From assembly GCF_002973525.1 (NCBI RefSeq), contig NZ_PVEN01000007.1:186001-250000 (forward strand): DNA of 64,000 nt, given 5' to 3'. Of the stretch, positions 40,817 to 50,486 are shown in pieces (position 1 is the first letter of the stretch; every line of letters begins with the position of its first letter). The position numbers and the translations under genes were made by a program. The notes under the pieces were generated by a model that worked only from the letters and a program-made list of their open reading frames with translations, ran no database searches and was not told where the DNA came from. This DNA is from Paraburkholderia sp. BL21I4N1. Lineage in GTDB: Bacteria; Pseudomonadota; Gammaproteobacteria; Burkholderiales; Burkholderiaceae.

Positions 40817-42157
40817 TCACACTTTGTCACGCCGTTGGGCGCCGCGTGCCTGCAACTTCACGTATTGCGCACGCGTGAAGCGCTTCACGGCGCGCCACAT
40901 GAGCGGATAGCGATCGCCCGGCACGGCGAACAGCACCAGCGCGCACAACGCCAGCAAGCCGCAAAACAGGAACGTGCCGCGATAGCTGAACGCCTGCACC
41001 AGCAAGCCCGACAACACGCCCGATAGAATCGACCCGACCCGCGCCGCGTTGAAAAATAAGGCGGTGGCGCGGCCCGGTGCGTGCGGCATCAGATCCTGCA
41101 CATAGGTCATGCCGAGGCACGAGGTCACGGCGACCACGAACGCGTTGAGGATCTGCATGGGGATCAGCATATGCACGGTGCCGGCCATCGACATGGCGAC
41201 GAAGTACACCGCGTGCACCGCCGCGCACGCCGCCAGCCAGTTCGGCTTGTGCAACGAGGAAGACTTCGCGCCGAGCGCGAGCATCATCGGAATTTCGGTC
41301 AACGCGCCGAGGCCGAGCATCACGGACACGTCCAGATGCGTGCCGTTCAGACCATGCACGATGTACAGCGGCAGCACGATCATCGTCGCGTTCGCGGCGA
41401 GCCCCAGCAGCGTCAGCGCCGCCACCGCGCGGCCGATGTCGTTCGCCGATGCCACGCCGGGCAAGTCCTCGTGCGCATCTTCGCCCGGCGCGGTGAGCGG
41501 CGGCACGGTGATCGACGCCGAGGGTTCCGACGCGGTGTCTTCCACCGTGTGATCGCCCAGATGGCCTTGCGGCTCGCGCATGCGCCAGACGATCGCCGCG
41601 CAGGTCGCGAAACTGGCGGCGGCGAACAGGAACAGGCCGTAGAAACTGCTGGCGGCAAGCACCAGCGCGCCCACCGACGGCCCGAACACCCACGCCGCCG
41701 ACAGAATGGTCCGCAACGTCGCGCTGGCGAACACGCGCTCGGCCGGGTCGTCGACCGGCAACGCCGCGCGGCTGAACGAGAAGACCATGGAAATCGCCGA
41801 GCCGCCCGCACCGATAAAGACGATGCCGACCACCAGCAGCAAGCGGTAATCGCGCACCACGCATAAGCACAGAAAGCCGAGCGCGGCCGCGATTAGCGCC
41901 GCGAGCAGCAAGGGTCGATGCCGTCCGCTCGCATCGCTCCAACGGCCCGCGAGGGTGCTGGCGAGCACACCGCTGGCGGCGATCAGCGTCATGAAGACGC
42001 CGAGCCGGAACGGCGTCATGCCGGCGCGTTCGACGCCGAACAAGGACAGGTAAGGAGCGGTGAACGACATCGCGACGCCGAGCATGAGGGTCGCGGCGGC
42101 GAGCGGCTTGAAGCCGGGAATGCGCAGCAGGTCGAAAAAACGTGAGGTTTTCAACAC
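40817..42157 (-). CDS. MFS transporter, sugar-efflux (SET) type
   Basis: A 446-residue protein with about 12 membrane helices. The start AATLMLGVAMSFTAPYLSLFGVERAGMTP and the loop RWSDASGRHRPLL (MFS motif A) match the SetA/SetB sugar-efflux family. A charged cytoplasmic loop near residues 195-240 (GDHTVEDTASEPSAS) separates the halves. These carriers export glucosides, lactose or related sugars. It is upstream of the gnd-HAD pair on the same strand but 218 bp away, so probably separate. Confidence 0.85.
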   Translation of the reverse strand: MLKTSRFFDLLRIPGFKPLAAATLMLGVAMSFTAPYLSLFGVERAGMTPFRLGVFMTLIAASGVLASTLAGRWSDASGRHRPLLLAALIAAALGFLCLCVVRDYRLLLVVGIVFIGAGGSAISMVFSFSRAALPVDDPAERVFASATLRTILSAAWVFGPSVGALVLAASSFYGLFLFAAASFATCAAIVWRMREPQGHLGDHTVEDTASEPSASITVPPLTAPGEDAHEDLPGVASANDIGRAVAALTLLGLAANATMIVLPLYIVHGLNGTHLDVSVMLGLGALTEIPMMLALGAKSSSLHKPNWLAACAAVHAVYFVAMSMAGTVHMLIPMQILNAFVVAVTSCLGMTYVQDLMPHAPGRATALFFNAARVGSILSGVLSGLLVQAFSYRGTFLFCGLLALCALVLFAVPGDRYPLMWRAVKRFTRAQYVKLQARGAQRRDKV

Positions 42158-42309
42158 GGGTGGCGGTGGGTCAGGAGGAGGAGCCCGCGAAACGCAACGC
42201 GCGCCGAGGACTGCCAGGCCGGGACAACCGGGGCATTATCAACCTGGCTTGCGGGCGCGTAAACCCGCGCCGGTCGCATCCCAAATCCGCTTACGGCAAT
42301 CTTTGCCTC

Positions 42310-42606
42310 TCACAGCACGACATACCCGCGCTTTTCCAGCGTCCAGCGATGCCACTGATTGCCATACACCCCGCAACCGATGCTGAACACCACCCCCAGC
42401 ACGGTACCGATCCAGTCGGCCGTTTCGCCCCACAGCCCCGAGCAGAACAGAATCACGCTGACCGCCAGCATCACGAACGCGGCAAACCACATCTTCTTCG
42501 ACAGCGCCCACATGAAACCCAGCAGGCATGCCCCCCAACTGAAACCGGTCGGCACGGCGACGGTCTCCTCGTTGCCGGGATAATGCAGATAGATCCTTGC
42601 CCCCAT
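42310..42606 (-). CDS. DUF2628 small membrane protein
   Basis: Ninety-eight residues from the ATG at 42606, ribosome site GAGGAAA. It matches the DUF2628 pattern: YLHYPGNEETVAVPTGFSWGACLLGFMWALSKKMW followed by two hydrophobic helices. Inner-membrane protein of unknown function. It ends RWTLEKRGYVVL. Probably a single-gene unit. Confidence 0.85.
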   Translation of the reverse strand: MGARIYLHYPGNEETVAVPTGFSWGACLLGFMWALSKKMWFAAFVMLAVSVILFCSGLWGETADWIGTVLGVVFSIGCGVYGNQWHRWTLEKRGYVVL

Positions 42607-42846
42607 GTTCTTTCCTCGATGCGATACCCCGTCACTCGACGGCGGGTGACGATGTTTAACACGCCACGCCGACAGGCGGATGAAAATGCGCGCGCACGGA
42701 TCGGCCGCCCGCACCGTGTGGCGCTTCGTCGAGGCGTGGCTCACTGACGATTGGAAGCATAGCTGCTACTCTTACCGAATTCACGCGCAGGCTCGCGCAC
42801 TCCGCGAAAGGCCTGCCGGCACAGATCGAACCGCACCGGAGCATGC

Positions 42847-43167
42847 ATGGCCACCCCGACCGCCTACTCAACCCACGCCCCTTCGCGCACCGAACTCGAC
42901 GCCCTGCCCGGCGCCACCGTCGTCGAATTCGGCACCGACTGGTGCGGCTATTGCCAGGGCGCGCAGGCGTCGATCGCGAAGGCGTTCGAACCGCATGCGG
43001 ACATCCGCCACCTGAAAATCGAAGACGGTCCCGGCCGGCTGCTCGGCCGCTCGTTCAAGGTCAAGCTCTGGCCCACGCTGATTTTTCTGCGCGACGGCAT
43101 TGAGGTCGCGCGCGTGGTCCGGCCCACCGGCGCGGCGGATCTCGCGCCCGCCTTCACGTCGCTTTGA
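42847..43167 (+). CDS. Thioredoxin-family protein, WCGYC active site
   Basis: A 106-residue thioredoxin fold with the redox motif DWCGYCQGA near residue 36 and the cis-proline segment LWPTLIFLRDG, which is how thioredoxins orient substrate. The CGYC dipeptide is typical for reducing thioredoxin-like proteins. No signal, so cytoplasmic. It may act as an auxiliary disulfide reductase. An ATG at 42847 stands among sparse upstream ribosome sequence. Confidence 0.9.
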   Translation: MATPTAYSTHAPSRTELDALPGATVVEFGTDWCGYCQGAQASIAKAFEPHADIRHLKIEDGPGRLLGRSFKVKLWPTLIFLRDGIEVARVVRPTGAADLAPAFTSL

Positions 43168-43412
43168 GCCGCCGACATGCGGGCGCATCTGCGCACGGCG
43201 CTCACACACGTGCAGTTGTCCGTGCCGGTCGCACATGGGCAGAGGGTGCTCGGCACGTGGCAAGGTTTGTATCTGTTCGAGCATCGCCACCACGCGCCGC
43301 TTCGTGACGTCGTGTTGCATCTGATCGGTGAATGAGCAGGTGAATCACCGGAGTCATCGCAGGTTTTTTGCAGAATTCCACCCGCAACCCGGATCAAAAG
43401 GGAGCACACCTC

Positions 43413-44432
43413 ATGGACACCCGTAGCGAGCTGCAAGCCACCGTCAACGCCATGGTTCAACCCGGCAAAGGCCTTCTCGCCGCCGACGAAAGCGGCCCGA
43501 CCATCGCCAAACGCTTCAAGACGATCGGCCTCGAATCGAGCGAGGAAAACCGCCGCGCATACCGCAACCTGCTACTCACCACGCCGGGGCTCGGCGAGTT
43601 CGTGAGCGGCGTGATCCTCTATGAAGAGACGCTCGGCCAGAAAGCCGACGACGGCACGCCGTTCCCGCAACTGTCGGCGAAGCACGGCATCGTGCCCGGC
43701 ATCAAGGTCGACCTCGGCAAGATCCCGCTGGCGCTCGCGCCGGGCGACGAAATCACCGAAGGTCTGGACGGCCTCGCCAAACGCTTCGTCGATTACAAAC
43801 GGCAAGGCGCGCGCTTCGCCAAATGGCGCGCGGTCTACAACATCACCGCGAGCTTGCCGAGCCGTCTCGCGATCGAGGCAAACGCCGATTCGCTGGCGCG
43901 CTACGCGGCGATTTCGCAGGAAGCGGGCATCGTGCCGATCGTCGAGCCGGAAGTGCTGATGGACGGCGATCACACCATTCACCGCAGCGCGGACGTCACC
44001 GAAGCGGTGTTGCACGAGGTCTTCAATGCGCTGCATCGGCACCATGTGGTGCTCGAACATATTCTGCTGAAGCCGAGCATGGTGCTGGCCGGTTCCGAGC
44101 ACGCGCAGCAGTCGTCGGTCGGCGATATCGCCGCGCATACCGTGCGGGTGTTGCGACGCACGGTGCCGTCGGCGGTGCCGGGCATCGTGTTTCTTTCCGG
44201 CGGTCAGACGCCCGAAGAAGCCACGGCGAATCTGGATGCGATGAATCGCCTCGGGCCGCTGCCGTGGAACCTGAGCTTTTCGTATGGCCGCGCGTTGCAG
44301 GAACCCCCGCTGCAGGCGTGGAAGGGGCAACCGGGCAACGTCAAGGAAGCGCAGGAGGCCTTGCTCAAACGCGCTCGGCTGAACAGCGCGGCCGCGCTGG
44401 GGAAATACGAGGCGGCGCAGGAAAAAGGTTAG
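43413..44432 (+). CDS. Fructose-bisphosphate aldolase, class I
   Basis: A 339-residue class I (Schiff-base) aldolase from the ATG at 43413, ribosome site AAAAGGGAG. Signatures: GKGLLAADESGPTIAKRF, RNLLLTTPGLGEFVSGVILYEETL, catalytic Lys region LEHILLKPSMVLAG, and VPGIVFLSGGQTPEEATANL. It cleaves fructose 1,6-bisphosphate to triose phosphates. Class I aldolases in bacteria are often extra to the class II enzyme and help gluconeogenesis or stress growth. Single-gene unit. Confidence 0.95.
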   Translation: MDTRSELQATVNAMVQPGKGLLAADESGPTIAKRFKTIGLESSEENRRAYRNLLLTTPGLGEFVSGVILYEETLGQKADDGTPFPQLSAKHGIVPGIKVDLGKIPLALAPGDEITEGLDGLAKRFVDYKRQGARFAKWRAVYNITASLPSRLAIEANADSLARYAAISQEAGIVPIVEPEVLMDGDHTIHRSADVTEAVLHEVFNALHRHHVVLEHILLKPSMVLAGSEHAQQSSVGDIAAHTVRVLRRTVPSAVPGIVFLSGGQTPEEATANLDAMNRLGPLPWNLSFSYGRALQEPPLQAWKGQPGNVKEAQEALLKRARLNSAAALGKYEAAQEKG

Positions 44433-44563
44433 GCGGCCAGCTTGCCGGGAGCGGGCGTCAACCGGCGGATCGCGCGCATACGTTGCGCCACGCGCGCGGT
44501 CCATTCGATCGTCGGACATCACCACCGCACCCAAGACCCCGGCGCCTCATCCCGTCACGCCCC

Positions 44564-45589
44564 TCACAAAGGCGCCGCACCGAACGCCTGCCGCTGCGCC
44601 AGCGAGACGAAAGCCTGCGCGTCACGTGCAGCCTCCACCACGGCCGCCATCCCGAAGAATTCATGCGTCGCGCCGCGATAATTGCGATGCTGCACGGCGA
44701 CCCCGGCCGCATGCAGTTTCTGCACGAGCTTCTCGCCGTCCGAGCGCAATGGATCGATACCGGCGGTCACGACCACCGTCGGCGGCAGGCGGGACAACTC
44801 GGCGCTCATCACGTCGATCAACGGGCTGGTCAGATCGCTCTCGCTATCGATCACGTTCTGCATGAACCACAGCATCATCGGCTTGTTCAGCGGCCGTGCG
44901 TTGCGGTTCTCCTCATAAGATATCGACACGATATTGTTGCTCGCCACCGGATAGATCAGCGTTTGATGCATGGGCGTGTGCATGCCCGCATCGCGCGCAC
45001 GGATCGACACATTGATCGCCAGATTCGCGCCCGCGCTCTCGCCCATCACGGCGAGTTTCCGCGGATCGCCGCCGAGGCTCGTGGCATGCTCGACCAGCCA
45101 ATGCCATGCGCTGAACGCGTCGTCGTGGGCGGCCGGCAGGCGATGTTCGGGCGCCTGCCGGTAATGAGCGGACACAACGATCGCGTGGCTCTGCGCGGCG
45201 ATGGCGCGCGGCGTCGCGTCGTACGTGTCGAGATCGGCGATCACCCAGCCGCCGCCGTGAAAATACAGAATCAGCGGAAACGGTCCCTCACCTTGCGGGG
45301 TATAAACGCGCGCCGGATTGCTATTGCCGGCCGCACCTGGAATCGCGATGTCCTGGGTGCGGACGGCTTCCAGCTCCAGCGAAGGCCGCGCGCTGAACGC
45401 GGGTTCCTTCATCAGTTTCCTGACGGCGTCGGCGGGCGTGGGCTGTTTTCTCGCCTCGGCCACGGTGCATTTTTCGATCGGTTTGGGATTCAGGCTCTGC
45501 AGGGCGTCGAGTACGGCCTTCATATCGGGATCGGCATGTCCGGTGGGATCGAGTCCCACCATGCCTTTGATGGTGTCGCCGAGTGTCAT
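44564..45589 (-). CDS. Alpha/beta hydrolase, HSL (hormone-sensitive lipase) family
   Basis: A 341-residue esterase from the ATG at 45589. HGGGWV is the oxyanion-hole motif of the HSL family, GESAGANLA carries the nucleophile serine, Asp in AGIDPLRSDG and His in ATHEFFG complete the triad. It may hydrolyse short-chain esters or lactones; substrate unknown. It has no operon partner. A strong hairpin lies 100 bp upstream and a 15-base sequence there (45675-45689) recurs before another gene (57811-57825). Confidence 0.9.
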   Translation of the reverse strand: MTLGDTIKGMVGLDPTGHADPDMKAVLDALQSLNPKPIEKCTVAEARKQPTPADAVRKLMKEPAFSARPSLELEAVRTQDIAIPGAAGNSNPARVYTPQGEGPFPLILYFHGGGWVIADLDTYDATPRAIAAQSHAIVVSAHYRQAPEHRLPAAHDDAFSAWHWLVEHATSLGGDPRKLAVMGESAGANLAINVSIRARDAGMHTPMHQTLIYPVASNNIVSISYEENRNARPLNKPMMLWFMQNVIDSESDLTSPLIDVMSAELSRLPPTVVVTAGIDPLRSDGEKLVQKLHAAGVAVQHRNYRGATHEFFGMAAVVEAARDAQAFVSLAQRQAFGAAPL

Positions 45590-45688
45590 GTCGCAACTCC
45601 GGATGGGTGACGGCACGGACTCATCGGAGGCACTTTCGTGGCGGCGCTCGACAACCGTGTATGTGGTCGAATTCAGCAAGCGCTATAC

Positions 45689-45723
45689 CCATCGAACCGG
45701 GCCTTCACCGGCCCGTTCGATGG
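45689..45723 (-). terminator. Long hairpin between the 95-residue protein and the hydrolase gene
   Basis: CCATCGAAC-GGGCC stem arms 45689-45703 and 45710-45723, 14 bp with one bulged base, six-base loop TTCACC. A clean candidate transcript end for the minus-strand gene upstream; the tail on that strand is not T-rich, so it may be a weak terminator. Confidence 0.45.
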
Positions 45724-45827
45724 CAAAAAGTCAGACTAAATGCCTGGCGCTTCGTAATGGTTGCGCGCGCAAGCTTATTGCCGTCCCGAGCCGCAGCCGA
45801 CGACGCGGCGGTTCTTCCGCTACGCGC

Positions 45828-46115
45828 TTATTGGCCCTTCGTATCGCTACTCGCGTCGGCGCCGGGCGCGCTGGTGGAATCCGTCATCGGCTTTTTGGCC
45901 TTGGTCGACTTCGTGTGATGCTTTTTCATCGACTTGGAATGCGCGCTCGCACCGGACGCCTGCATGTCGCCGCCCTCCCGTGTCGAACCGGCATTGGTGC
46001 CCCCGTTCGGATCGTTGCCCGCCGCGCCGCCGCCTCCACCTCCGCTGCCCTGTGCCATGGCCAGCGACGAAGCCGCGAGCAACGTCGAAATAAGCAATGC
46101 CTGTTTGATCTTCAT
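45828..46115 (-). CDS. Small secreted glycine-rich protein with basic tail
   Basis: Ninety-five residues from the ATG at 46115, ribosome site GGGAGAAC. Signal peptide MKIKQALLISTLLAASSLAMA, cleaved near residue 21. The mature part starts GSGGGGGG, is rich in Gly, Ser and Thr, and has a cluster KSMKKHHTKSTKAKK that could bind phosphate or DNA, then a polar acidic end. Disordered; unknown role. A longer open reading frame upstream is an antisense artefact of the kinase gene and is not used. Confidence 0.72.
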   Translation of the reverse strand: MKIKQALLISTLLAASSLAMAQGSGGGGGGAAGNDPNGGTNAGSTREGGDMQASGASAHSKSMKKHHTKSTKAKKPMTDSTSAPGADASSDTKGQ

Positions 46116-46243
46116 GACCGTTCTCCCATTCGACAAGTAGTGGGTCGCGCCGGCTGCGCCAGCCGGCAAGGCGAACCTCGTCCACTTCGCAGCAAGGGGT
46201 GTGCCGCGAGTCATGAAACGCTTCGAACATGCCGGCCCGCGCG

Positions 46244-48397
46244 TTACGGTTCGCAGACCACCAGCGCGTGCAGTTCGTCGATATTGAACGGCTTCGCGAG
46301 AATCGCCACACCGAGACGTCGCGCGCGTTCGAGCTCGTCGGCATAGCCTGTCATCAGCGCGATCTTCTGCGACGGCCATGCGCTGCGGACTTTTTCCGCG
46401 AGGTCGATGCCGTTGAGCTTGCCGGGCATCTGGATATCGGACAAAACGAGCTCGAAGCGCGCGCCGGCCGCCAGCACGTCGAGCGCCTGGTCGGCGGTCG
46501 GTTCGTGGCGCACCTCGCAACCGAAGGTTTCCAGCACGGCGGCCACGCCGGCCGCGACGTCCTCGTTGTCCTCCACCAGCAGCACCACGCCCGCCGAAGC
46601 CGGGACCGGCTGGCGCACCATTTCGAGGTTCGCCGCGGTTGCGGTCTGCCGTTCGCGGTGACGCGGCAGGTACAGCCTGACCGTCGTGCCGCTGCCCTGC
46701 ACGCTTTCGATCTTCGCCGTGCCGCCGGCCTGCTCGCACATGGAGAGCACCTGCGCGAGACCGAGCCCCGTGCCCGAGCCGCGCAGCTTGGTGGTGAACA
46801 GCGGCTCGAAGGCGCGCCGCGCGACGGCTTCCGGCATGCCCTCGCCATCGTCCGAGCAGGCGATCAGCACGTATTCACCATCGGGCAGCAAGGTATCGCT
46901 GCCGACCAGGCGGTTGTTCTGGCAACGAATCACGAAGCGTCCGCCGCGCGGCATCGCGTCGCGCGCGTTGACCGCGAGGTTCATGATCGCGAACTCGAGG
47001 TCGGTCGGATCGGCCAGCACCTGCCAGACGTTGTCGACCATGTTCAGCGCGAGTTCGACGTTGTCGCCCAGCGCCGCGTCGATCAGCGGCGCGGCGGCAG
47101 GCAGCCAGTTCGCCAGATCGACCGCTTCCTGCTTGAGCGGCTGCTTGCGCGCCACGCTCAGCAGACGCCGCGTTAGCGATTCGGCGGTGGCGGTGGCGCG
47201 CTCGACCGCGAGCACCTCTTTTTCGAGGTTGTTGTAGCGCTTGAGGCGCGCCAGTTCGGTATTGGCCGCCACCACCATCAGCAGATTGTTGAAGTCGTGC
47301 GCGACATTCGCGACCAGATTGCCGAGCGCGCCCATGCGTTGCAACTGGCGGCTCGATGCTTCGGCGGATAGCCGCATCGCGACTTCGCCTTGCCAGCGCT
47401 CCCACGCGCGGCGCTCGCCTTCGAGCTGACGCAGCGAGTAAAACACCAGCAGCCAGATCGCGATGCACGGCACCGCGGTGAACGCGGCGATCATGATGAA
47501 ATGTTGACGCCACGCGGCGCCGATTGAGTCGGTGGCGTACGCACTCATCACATACAGCGGATAGTCGCCGACGCGGCGAAACGCCAGCAGCCGCTCGACG
47601 CCATCGACTGTTGAATGCAGGCGCACGTGGCCGAACAATTGTTTGTCGCGCAGCGCTTCGGTAAAGGCGCTCTGCGCGGTGGGCTTCGAACCCGGCGGCC
47701 ATTCGGGGTAGCGCACCAGCAGGCTGCCGTCCTGGCGATACAGGCCGAGTGCCAGCGACGGATCGCCATTCGTCAGTTCACGGTAGAAGCGTAAAAAATA
47801 GTCGTTGCGCAACGCGACGGACACCTCGCCGAGGAACTGGCCATCCACGCCGGAGCGGCCGGTCGACGTGGTGAACACATTAGTGCGCGATACGGGCCCG
47901 AAGATAGGTAGCGAGAAATACGGCTGCGGGCGCATGGCCTTCGCCGCGATAAAGTCGTCGCGCTGCGCGTTCGACATGGTCGGCGCCGGATACGCGAGAC
48001 TCGAAACCAGCAGATCGCCTTTCGCGCCGAGCAGATAAATCGACGACACCTGCGGAAAGTCGCCGCCGATTTCGCGCAGCCGGTCGTGCAATTGCGCGTC
48101 GTGCGCGCGAACCTGGGCGTCGTCCTGGTTGCCGAGCAGGTCGATGATGCGCGAGGCCATCTGCTGGTTGAGGTCCATTACCTTGACGGCCTGCTCTTCG
48201 GTCACGCGCGCGAGCCGGTCGATCATGTCGTTCGAATCGGCAATGCGGCGCTGGTAGTCGAAGTAGCCATAACCCGCGAGGCAGGCCAGCGGAAACATGA
48301 TCGACACGGCGAGCACGATCAGCAGCATGCGCCGCGTGGCCGCGAAGTTTCGCGACGGCATCGGGAAATCGACTGCAACTCGCTCCGCACGCTGCAC
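46244..48397 (-). CDS. Hybrid sensor histidine kinase with receiver domain
   Basis: A 717-residue protein; I keep the GTG at 48397 because GGAGA precedes it, though an ATG at 48361 is possible. Two membrane helices (about 24-46 and 295-320) flank a periplasmic dCache/CHASE-like domain (residues ~47-294). The kinase core contains the H-box NVAHDFNNLLMVVAA, an N-box LNLAVNARDAMP and G boxes (DDGEGMPEA, GTGLGLAQV). A C-terminal receiver (about 590-710) has the DNEDV acidic pair and the VLSDIQMPG phospho-Asp. No response regulator with an output domain is adjacent, so the phospho-relay target is elsewhere. Confidence 0.92.
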   Translation of the reverse strand: MQRAERVAVDFPMPSRNFAATRRMLLIVLAVSIMFPLACLAGYGYFDYQRRIADSNDMIDRLARVTEEQAVKVMDLNQQMASRIIDLLGNQDDAQVRAHDAQLHDRLREIGGDFPQVSSIYLLGAKGDLLVSSLAYPAPTMSNAQRDDFIAAKAMRPQPYFSLPIFGPVSRTNVFTTSTGRSGVDGQFLGEVSVALRNDYFLRFYRELTNGDPSLALGLYRQDGSLLVRYPEWPPGSKPTAQSAFTEALRDKQLFGHVRLHSTVDGVERLLAFRRVGDYPLYVMSAYATDSIGAAWRQHFIMIAAFTAVPCIAIWLLVFYSLRQLEGERRAWERWQGEVAMRLSAEASSRQLQRMGALGNLVANVAHDFNNLLMVVAANTELARLKRYNNLEKEVLAVERATATAESLTRRLLSVARKQPLKQEAVDLANWLPAAAPLIDAALGDNVELALNMVDNVWQVLADPTDLEFAIMNLAVNARDAMPRGGRFVIRCQNNRLVGSDTLLPDGEYVLIACSDDGEGMPEAVARRAFEPLFTTKLRGSGTGLGLAQVLSMCEQAGGTAKIESVQGSGTTVRLYLPRHRERQTATAANLEMVRQPVPASAGVVLLVEDNEDVAAGVAAVLETFGCEVRHEPTADQALDVLAAGARFELVLSDIQMPGKLNGIDLAEKVRSAWPSQKIALMTGYADELERARRLGVAILAKPFNIDELHALVVCEP

Positions 48398-48633
48398 GGC
48401 ACGATCTCCATGAAAGGTCTTTACAAGGCAAGGCGCGCATTCGTTTGTTGCGAGTGCGAATGCGCGGCACGTTGGTCGTGCGCTATTTCCTGCTTTCCTG
48501 AATTTACCTCACTTCCGTCGTTCTCCCTAGTGTGAGAAACGACGAAAACGTTGTTCGGACAGGCCGGGCAAACGTGGGCACGTGGATTGCTGATCGAGAT
48601 ACGCCCAGCGATTTCCCCAGCAAGGAACCGGCC

Positions 48634-50208
48634 ATGTCCACTACTGCCCGACGCGTCGCCCAGCTCTCGCAACTGCGCGCGGACCGTGCCGAACGCGTGG
48701 AAGTGGACGGCGAAAAAATTCTGCTGGTGCGCGACGGCGACGCCGTCCGTGCCTATGGTGCCGATTGCCCACATGCCGGTGCGCCGCTGGAAGAAGGTGC
48801 GCTCTGCCATGGAAAAATCATTTGTCCATGGCACAAGGCCGTATTCGATGTCGCCACCGGCGCCGTGCTCGAACCTTGCGCGCTAATCGCGCTCGACCGC
48901 TATGCCGTGATCGTGACCGGCGACGACGTGATGGTCACGCCCGAAAAACTCCCTCGACCGATGCACAACGCATCGTCACGCGATCCGCATTACGTCGTGA
49001 TCGGCGCGGGCGCGGCGGGTGCCGCCGCTTGCGCCGCGTTACGCGAAGGCGGATTCGTAGGCCGTCTCACGATGATCGGCGCCGAACCGCATGCACCTTA
49101 CGATCGCACTGCACTCAGCAAATTCGTGCCGTCCGGCGAAATGGCGCCGGCCGACGTACCGCCCCTGCTGCCACCCGACTGGTATGCGCAACACGATGTG
49201 GAAAGGATTGTCGCGACCATCACGCGTCTCGACGTGCCGAAACGCACGATCCATTTCGAAAGCGGCGGCGAACTGATTTACGACACCGCGCTGCTCGCCA
49301 CCGGCAGCGTGCCGACCCGACCCGACATCCCCGGCTGCGACCTCGGCGGTGTGCATGTACTGCGCACGCTCGACGACGCCACGGCCCTCGTCGACGCGTT
49401 CGGCGACGACCCCGCGCAAGTGCGGGTGGCGATTGTCGGCAGCAGCTTTATCGGTCTGGAGACGGCCTCCGCGTTGCGCGCGCGCAAGGTGCAAGTCACG
49501 GTGATCGCACCGGACAGCGTGCCGTTTGCGAAACAGTTCGGCGAACCTGCCGGCGCGATGATCCGCGATTTGCACGAGCGTCATGGCGTGGTGTTCCGGC
49601 TCGGCGCGAAGGTCGCCTCGCTCGAAGGCGAAGAAGGCAACGTGCATGAAGTGATGCTCGAGGGCGGCGAGCACGTGGCCGCCGATCTCGTGCTGCTAGG
49701 CACGGGGGTGACGCCGGCTACCGGTTTTATCGAGGGATTGCCGTTGCGCAAGGACGGCGGCGTGATCGTCAATGCGGGCATGCAGGCCGCGCCCGGACTC
49801 TATGCGGCCGGCGATATCGCGGTGTTTCCGCTGGTCGAGAACCAGGAACCGCTGCGGATCGAACATTGGCGGCTCGCGCAACAGCAGGCGCGGATCGCGG
49901 CGCAAAACATGTGCGGTGCGCGGCATCGCTATGGCGGCGTACCGTTTTTCTGGACCTATCACTTCGGCAAGAATTTTGAATACCTCGGCCATGCGAGCGA
50001 GTGGGATGAGTTCGTCGTGCATGGCGAGTTGGAGAAACAGCAATTCATCGCGCTGTATGTGAAGGACGGCCAGGTTGCGGCCGTGCTCGCCTGCGAGCAC
50101 GAAGCGCACACCGCGCGTCTGATCGATGCAATGCACGGCGGCCTGTCGCGCGCGGACGCGTTGAGGATTATCGAAGCAGTCGATTCTTTGAAGGAGAAGC
50201 CGCAATGA
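48634..50208 (+). CDS. Rieske-type ferredoxin reductase flavoprotein (AIF-like)
   Basis: A 524-residue fusion from the ATG at 48634, ribosome site AAGGAA. The N-terminal Rieske domain (about 5-105) has the [2Fe-2S] ligands C-x-H (CPHAG) and C-x2-H (CPWHKAV). The remaining part is an NAD(P)H-dependent flavin reductase with two dinucleotide motifs: GAGAAGAAACAALREGG (FAD) and GSSFIGLETASALRARKVQVTVI (NADH), and GLYAAGDIAVFP. The C-terminal domain resembles AIF-like/ferredoxin reductases. Electrons probably flow from NADH through FAD to the Rieske cluster or a partner. The next gene overlaps by 4 bp. Confidence 0.9.
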   Translation: MSTTARRVAQLSQLRADRAERVEVDGEKILLVRDGDAVRAYGADCPHAGAPLEEGALCHGKIICPWHKAVFDVATGAVLEPCALIALDRYAVIVTGDDVMVTPEKLPRPMHNASSRDPHYVVIGAGAAGAAACAALREGGFVGRLTMIGAEPHAPYDRTALSKFVPSGEMAPADVPPLLPPDWYAQHDVERIVATITRLDVPKRTIHFESGGELIYDTALLATGSVPTRPDIPGCDLGGVHVLRTLDDATALVDAFGDDPAQVRVAIVGSSFIGLETASALRARKVQVTVIAPDSVPFAKQFGEPAGAMIRDLHERHGVVFRLGAKVASLEGEEGNVHEVMLEGGEHVAADLVLLGTGVTPATGFIEGLPLRKDGGVIVNAGMQAAPGLYAAGDIAVFPLVENQEPLRIEHWRLAQQQARIAAQNMCGARHRYGGVPFFWTYHFGKNFEYLGHASEWDEFVVHGELEKQQFIALYVKDGQVAAVLACEHEAHTARLIDAMHGGLSRADALRIIEAVDSLKEKPQ

Positions 50209-50387
50209 CGGAACACAAGGAAAAACATCCGCACTCGAACAAGAGCGAGAAACAGATCGACAAACAGGTCGAAGACAGTTTCCCCGCCAGCGATCCGCCC
50301 TCCACGGGCGGCACCACGAAGATCGTGCCCGACAAGGAGCACGCGTCGAAGCCGCACACGCCGGCCGATAAGCCGACTCACCGCTAG
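50205..50387 (+). CDS. Small hydrophilic protein with DSFPASDPPS motif
   Basis: Sixty residues, overlapping the Rieske reductase stop by 4 bp (translationally coupled). It is very polar and Lys/His-rich with the segment EDSFPASDPPSTGG, a motif seen in several small proteobacterial proteins. It has no signal or membrane helix. Unknown role; coupling suggests it works with, or stabilises, the reductase. Confidence 0.8.
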   Translation: MTEHKEKHPHSNKSEKQIDKQVEDSFPASDPPSTGGTTKIVPDKEHASKPHTPADKPTHR

Positions 50388-50406
50388 CACGCTTTTCATA
50401 CCGATA

Positions 50407-50441
50407 CCGCACCGGCGCACAGCCGCCGGTGCGGCTTCCTC
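50407..50441 (+). terminator. Rho-independent-like terminator after the reductase operon
   Basis: Perfect 10-bp stem CCGCACCGGC (50407-50416) and GCCGGTGCGG (50425-50434), 8-base loop, followed by CTTCCTCT. It lies 20 bp after the small protein stop and before the efflux operon. Confidence 0.6.
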
Positions 50442-50486
50442 TGCTATGCATCTGCTGCCCCTCTGAAACGACGGGAACGAATCGCC

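Noticed and set aside
43823..45610. 595-codon plus-strand frame across aldolase and hydrolase genes
   Set aside because: Reads through two genuine genes in another frame or antisense; no known fold.
45828..46739. Longer version of the 95-residue secreted protein starting near 46739
   Set aside because: The upstream part overlaps the hybrid kinase gene in another frame; the ATG at 46115 has a signal peptide and a ribosome site.
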